7,405 nt of DNA from Cellvibrionales bacterium UBA2034. Lineage in GTDB: Bacteria; Pseudomonadota; Gammaproteobacteria; Pseudomonadales; UBA7239. Below, one piece after another: positions 6,665 through 7,405 of this stretch. Position 1 is the first letter of the stretch; the number at the start of each line of letters is the position of its first letter. Under the pieces are notes generated by a model. It ran no database searches, was not told the DNA's origin, and worked only from the letters and a program-made list of their open reading frames with translations. The DNA lies in the NCBI GenBank assembly GCA_002333095.1, contig DDBK01000146.1:272-7676 (forward strand), read 5' to 3'. A program made the position numbers and the translations under genes.

Positions 6665-7309
6665 TCAGTGCAAGCCAGCGATGTAATTCGCCACTGCATC
6701 GATTTCGCGGTCGCTCATGCGTGCCACGCCAGAACGCATGGTGCGGGCATCGCCATCATTGCGGCGGCCCTTGTCACTGTACTCCGCGCCGGCGCGGAAA
6801 TCCCGCAGTTGTTTGGCAATGTAGTCTGCATGCTGTCCGCCCAGTTTGGGGAATCCTGCTGGCGCGTTACCTGCACCAGTGGGTGAGTGGCAACCGATAC
6901 AGGCTGGAACACCAACATCTTTATTGCCTGCGCGATAAATTCTCGCACCAAGCTCAAGCAGTTCCTTGTCATCTTTGGAGCCGGACAATCCCATTTCCTT
7001 GCTGGCGTAATACGCAGCAATATTTTCCAGGTCCACCGTGCTGAGGTTTGTCAGCTGGCCTGTCATTTCAGGAACGTCGCGCCCGCCTTTTGCTGCGCCC
7101 TTCTGGATATCTTCCAGTTGCTTGAACAAATATTTCTCACCCAGACCCGCCAGTTTAGGGAACGTTGGGGCCATGCTGTTGCCGTCGGCACCGTGACAAG
7201 CCGCGCAGGCGGCGGTCAACGCCTTGCCCGCTGCAGCATCACCCGCCATGACAGGAACTGCAACGGCAAGACCAAGAAATAGAAGGCTTTTGCTAATCAG
7301 GGATTTCAT
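6665..7309 (-). CDS. cc4: Dihaem cytochrome c4, periplasmic
   Basis: Cytochrome c4 is a two-haem electron carrier of the periplasm, usually held near the inner membrane, that passes electrons from the bc1 complex towards terminal oxidases. The 214-residue precursor has a signal peptide (MKSLISK, hydrophobic core, cleavage probably after Ala22 in VMA-GDA). Two related cytochrome c domains follow: CAACH (Cys35, Cys38, His39) and CIGCH (Cys137, Cys140, His141). Probable distal methionines are Met82 in the first domain and Met191 in the second. PKLAG (51-55) and PKLGG (154-158) mark the internal duplication. A mature length of about 192 residues fits the family. The ATG at 7309 is chosen over an upstream ATG because it gives the signal peptide; GGTGA (7314-7318) lies four bases before it. 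The neighbouring dsbA matches the order in pseudomonads. Confidence 0.95.
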   Translation of the reverse strand: MKSLISKSLLFLGLAVAVPVMAGDAAAGKALTAACAACHGADGNSMAPTFPKLAGLGEKYLFKQLEDIQKGAAKGGRDVPEMTGQLTNLSTVDLENIAAYYASKEMGLSGSKDDKELLELGARIYRAGNKDVGVPACIGCHSPTGAGNAPAGFPKLGGQHADYIAKQLRDFRAGAEYSDKGRRNDGDARTMRSGVARMSDREIDAVANYIAGLH

Positions 7310-7405
7310 GTATTCACCACATCGTGAAGCGTTACGGGGTTGAAACAAGGGTAACACGCAGGGGCTCTCCACCATCAAGAGTGTTCCCCTAAAAAAACCG
7401 CGGCA
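7310..7405 (-). promoter_or_regulatory. Cytochrome c4 upstream region, with a possible terminator end at the window edge
   Basis: These 96 bases should hold the cytochrome c4 promoter, but no -35/-10 pair stands out. An interrupted inverted repeat is present: AGGGG and CTCT (7360-7368) face AGAG (7378-7381) and CCCCT (7386-7390), with four unpaired bases on one side. At the edge the minus strand reads TGCCGCGG followed by seven T, which looks like the 3' arm and U tract of an intrinsic terminator for a minus-strand gene beyond 7405. The other arm is outside the window, so this is inference. Confidence 0.4.

Overview
This window is an ordinary, compact stretch of chromosome from a gammaproteobacterium, most likely of the Pseudomonas/Cellvibrio kind (inferred). 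The evidence is separate, unfused trpG, trpD and trpC genes whose proteins read closely to the Pseudomonas versions, a nuclease resembling the Pseudomonas Crc protein, and a dihaem cytochrome c4 gene next to dsbA, an order known from pseudomonads. Seven protein-coding genes are well supported, in two convergent groups. I saw no mobile element, CRISPR array, tRNA, rRNA or prophage gene.

Layout. Bases 1-451 are a gene-poor, AT-richer leader with a small hairpin and a 12-base-period tandem repeat. Bases 452-3712 (+ strand) hold trpG, trpD, trpC and an exonuclease III family gene. trpG and trpD overlap by 4 bases, and the other gaps are 18 and 37 bases, so the four probably form one operon. TrpG supplies ammonia to anthranilate synthase (TrpE is not in the window), TrpD makes phosphoribosyl-anthranilate and TrpC makes indole-3-glycerol phosphate. 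The isomerase TrpF and the synthase TrpAB must be encoded elsewhere.

Bases 3717-7309 (- strand) hold, in transcription order, cytochrome c4, a clear intrinsic terminator, dsbA and uvrD. The dsbA-uvrD gap is only 9 bases, so the helicase gene may share the dsbA transcript. The two groups converge with 4 bases between stop codons, and an interrupted inverted repeat covers that junction.

The least ordinary details are small. TrpD has Ser where the family normally has Asp in its GTGGDG loop. The trpC-nuclease junction carries a 19-base tandem duplication that contains two five-codon reading frames. The start of trpC carries an in-frame six-codon duplication. The Crc-like nuclease keeps a complete catalytic site. 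I do not see a convincing undescribed system here.
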